DNA of 64,000 nucleotides from Fimbriiglobus ruber (lineage in GTDB: Bacteria; Planctomycetota; Planctomycetia; Gemmatales; Gemmataceae), in assembly GCF_002197845.1 (NCBI RefSeq), contig NZ_NIDE01000003.1, positions 62,001-126,000 of the forward strand. The letters are read 5' to 3'. Below, in pieces: positions 61,754 through 64,000 of the stretch. The notes beneath the pieces are model-generated. The model worked only from the letters and a program-made list of their open reading frames with translations. It made no database searches and was not told where the DNA came from. How positions within the stretch are numbered: the first letter of the stretch is position 1; the number at the start of each line of letters is the position of its first letter. The position numbers and the translations under genes are program-made.

Positions 61754-64000
61754 ATGAACTTTCGACCGACCGTGATCCTTTTCGTGTTGGCGGCGGCAAT
61801 TGTTCTCGCACTCGTTGTCAGCGCCATTTTCGACGGCGGCAAGGATGTCAAAACCGACGGGTTGGTGGCGCCGCTCACGCACGCGGGCGTGAAGGACACG
61901 GAAATCGACACGGTCGAACTCGTCCGCTCCGAACCGAGCGAGGAGCGCCTGACGTTCGTCAAGGTGGGCAACAAGAAGTGGGAACTCCGCGAGCCCGTTT
62001 CGGCCAAAGTCGATAGTGTCGCCGTCGAGAGAATTATCAGTCAGCTCTATCAAGCCAAGCCGATCAAATACAACGAGTTGAGCGACAACCTCGTCGCCCA
62101 CGGGCTCGACAAACCCACGCTCAAGGTCACGCTCAAGAGCCAAGACAAGTCGGCGACGGTGAATTTCGGGTCGACGACGATCGGCGGGGACCGGGCGGTG
62201 ATGTTCGTGACCACCGGGGTTGCCCCCCGCCGTCCGCTCGCCGTCCGCCGGGCAGACTTCTCCGCCCTGTTCCGCGACGGGTCGAAGTCGGACGGGGCGG
62301 CCTGGGTCACGGCCAAGTGGATCACGGATTACCGTGCCAAGCGGTTGCTCGGGGCGAACGCGATGGACCCGACGTCCGAGGTCGCGGCTCTGAAAATCAC
62401 CACGGGCGGCAAGGAACTCGCGCTGACCAAGTCGCCGAGCGGCACCTGGACGTTCACCGCGCCGCCCGGGTACGGAGAAGCCGACGACGCGGGCAGTTCG
62501 GGACCGACCGCGACGACCGGCGCGTTTACCGGGGTCAACCCGCTCCTGGCCGCGCTGACCGGGCTCCAGGCGATGTCCAACGACGATTTCCTCGAAAATC
62601 AGAAGCCGGAAGACTTCGCGAAATACGGGCTCGTCGCGAACGACCCGAAGGTGATCCGCGTCGAACTCCAACTGAAGGGTGCCCCGGCGCCCGAGGTGCT
62701 GTTCATCGGCAAGCCCGTCGAGGAAAACGGCAAGCCGGTCGTTCCGTCGAAAGTCTACTGTCGGATCGACGGCGATTCGGCCGTGGTGAAGGTGGCGACC
62801 GACCGCGTCGAATCGCTCCGCCAGACCGCGGTCGACCCCAGAGAAATGCGGAACCGCGACGTCTTGCCGCCGTCCAAGCGTGACGAAATCAACGCGATCG
62901 ACCTGACCGTGGGCTCCGCGGTGGTCAAACTCCGGAAGTTTGCGGACCCGGCCCCGGCGGCAACGGGGGCTCCGGGTGCCAGGTGGGTTCTTTTCGGCGG
63001 ACCGGGCGACCCGACGGACGCCAAGCGGAGCGAGGTCGAAGCCCTCCTCACCGTCCTCACCCGCCCGCGGGCCGCGGAAGACGTTTTGACCGCGCCCGAC
63101 AACGCCGCCTTCGCCGCCCCGGAGACGAAGGCGGTCGTGAAGGTCTGGTACGGGCCGGCCGAGCAGCCGGCGAAAGTGGAGCCGGGCAAGCCGCAGCCCG
63201 AGCCGAAAGTCAAAGACCCGGCGACCGAGTTGACCTTCGGTCGGACGGACGCCCTGGCCGTGTTCGTCCGGCGGACCGGCGCCGGCGCGCCGGCCGATCT
63301 CAAGCTGTCGCTGGCGACGCTCGCCCAGGTCCAGAAGTCCCGTCTCGTCTTCCTCGATCCGAAGCTCAAGTCGTTTAACGCGGGCACCGTCGTCCGCCTC
63401 GCGTTCAACCGCGGGGCCGAGCAGTACGACATGACCCGCAACGAGACGACCGGGTTGTGGACGTTCGCCAAGCCGGACGGGCGCAAGGGCAAGACGGCCG
63501 ACAGCGAAAAAGCGACCGTTCTGCTCAGCACGCTGACACTCATGTCTCCGGACCGGTTGGTGGCCGAAAACCCGACCCCGGACGAACTGAAGAAATGGGG
63601 CCTCGACCCGGCCGCCCCGCACACGAAGATCACCGTCGGCTTGAACGACCCGGCGGACAAGGAGCGGGTGTACGAACTGGGGGCCGAAACCGAGGACAAG
63701 AAGTCCGTGTACGCCCGCCAGGACGGCCGGCCGTTCGTGTTCCTGGCGAACACTGCCGCGGCCGAGAAGTTCGCCAAGGAAGACCTGCGCGACATGACCA
63801 TCTTCCGCGTCGACCCCGCCAAAGTGACCAAGATCAAACTGAGGGGGTGGCGGGGCCTACTCGGCGGGCCGAACCCCCACGAATACCAGTTCGAGAAGAA
63901 AGGAACCGCGTGGGCACCGGTCGCCCCGACGCCGGCCGAATTCGCGGTCGACCCGGCCAAACTCGACCAACTCCTGACCGCTCTCAAAACGCCGCGGGCC
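61754..64000 (+). CDS. DUF4340 domain protein, partial at window end
   Basis: A frame of 749 codons that starts with an N-terminal membrane anchor (LFVLAAAIVLALVVSAIF) and continues to the last base of the window with no stop. The rest is a repeated alpha/beta fold that matches DUF4340: segments such as KWELREPVSAKVDS, LSDNLVAHGLDKPTLKVTL and KKWGLDPAAPHTKITVGL. Such proteins follow GldG-type genes in planctomycetes and are thought to be extracytoplasmic partners of the ABC system. The start is the ATG at 61754, 273 bp after the GldG-like gene. The C-terminus lies outside the window. Confidence 0.82.
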   Translation, partial: MNFRPTVILFVLAAAIVLALVVSAIFDGGKDVKTDGLVAPLTHAGVKDTEIDTVELVRSEPSEERLTFVKVGNKKWELREPVSAKVDSVAVERIISQLYQAKPIKYNELSDNLVAHGLDKPTLKVTLKSQDKSATVNFGSTTIGGDRAVMFVTTGVAPRRPLAVRRADFSALFRDGSKSDGAAWVTAKWITDYRAKRLLGANAMDPTSEVAALKITTGGKELALTKSPSGTWTFTAPPGYGEADDAGSSGPTATTGAFTGVNPLLAALTGLQAMSNDDFLENQKPEDFAKYGLVANDPKVIRVELQLKGAPAPEVLFIGKPVEENGKPVVPSKVYCRIDGDSAVVKVATDRVESLRQTAVDPREMRNRDVLPPSKRDEINAIDLTVGSAVVKLRKFADPAPAATGAPGARWVLFGGPGDPTDAKRSEVEALLTVLTRPRAAEDVLTAPDNAAFAAPETKAVVKVWYGPAEQPAKVEPGKPQPEPKVKDPATELTFGRTDALAVFVRRTGAGAPADLKLSLATLAQVQKSRLVFLDPKLKSFNAGTVVRLAFNRGAEQYDMTRNETTGLWTFAKPDGRKGKTADSEKATVLLSTLTLMSPDRLVAENPTPDELKKWGLDPAAPHTKITVGLNDPADKERVYELGAETEDKKSVYARQDGRPFVFLANTAAAEKFAKEDLRDMTIFRVDPAKVTKIKLRGWRGLLGGPNPHEYQFEKKGTAWAPVAPTPAEFAVDPAKLDQLLTALKTPRA

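Noticed and set aside
61592-63622. 676-codon open frame on the minus strand
   Set aside because: Antisense shadow of the DUF4340 gene; arginine/glycine-rich without a family.

Overview
The window is high-GC DNA (GC-rich third codon positions throughout) from a planctomycete, most probably of the family Gemmataceae. Supporting signs are the many large secreted or membrane-anchored proteins typical of that group (BatA/VWA, DUF1573, NPCBM, DUF481, ceramidase-like, PQQ-propeller and GldG-like proteins), glycine-, proline- and lysine-rich linkers, and intergenic spaces filled with long GC-rich palindromes. The family assignment is an inference from gene content. No rRNA, intact tRNA, CRISPR array, phage or insertion sequence was found.

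Layout. 1-9.2 kb: housekeeping and regulation, with a 4'-phosphopantetheinyl transferase, a DUF1573 protein, the NADH-sensing repressor Rex, a fused cobalamin methyltransferase CobL/CbiET, galactose-1-phosphate uridylyltransferase, a soluble histidine kinase, a histidine phosphatase and an S41 protease-like protein without its nucleophile. 10.2-14.3 kb: a receiver protein and a histidine kinase/NtrC pair; the kinase is broken by a one-base deficit in a G run. 14.7-43.5 kb: thirteen genes all on the minus strand. The transcribed order is a PQQ-propeller protein, a squalene-cyclase-like repeat protein, MoxR, DUF58, BatA/VWA, a second VWA protein, a large membrane protein, a coiled-coil/low-complexity protein, an unknown secreted protein, an NPCBM protein, an intact trypsin-like/PDZ protease and two protease-like proteins whose catalytic residues are lost. 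It ends at a perfect 20-bp terminator.

43.7-54.2 kb: a radical SAM protein, a PIN-domain toxin-antitoxin module, an MmgE/PrpD protein, a membrane glycosyltransferase, ArfB-type release factor, a tail-anchored HTH protein, a ceramidase-like protein and a DUF481 outer-membrane protein. 55-64 kb: a DUF2029-type membrane glycosyltransferase, then a Gld-like ABC cassette (ATPase, permease broken by a second one-base deficit in a G run, GldG-like auxiliary protein and a DUF4340 protein that runs off the window).

The most interesting material is (i) the extended MoxR/Bat-type cluster ending in one live and two apparently dead proteases, (ii) a set of long perfect or near-perfect intergenic inverted repeats, one pair sharing a common core motif, and (iii) two frame breaks, both one base short in poly-G tracts.
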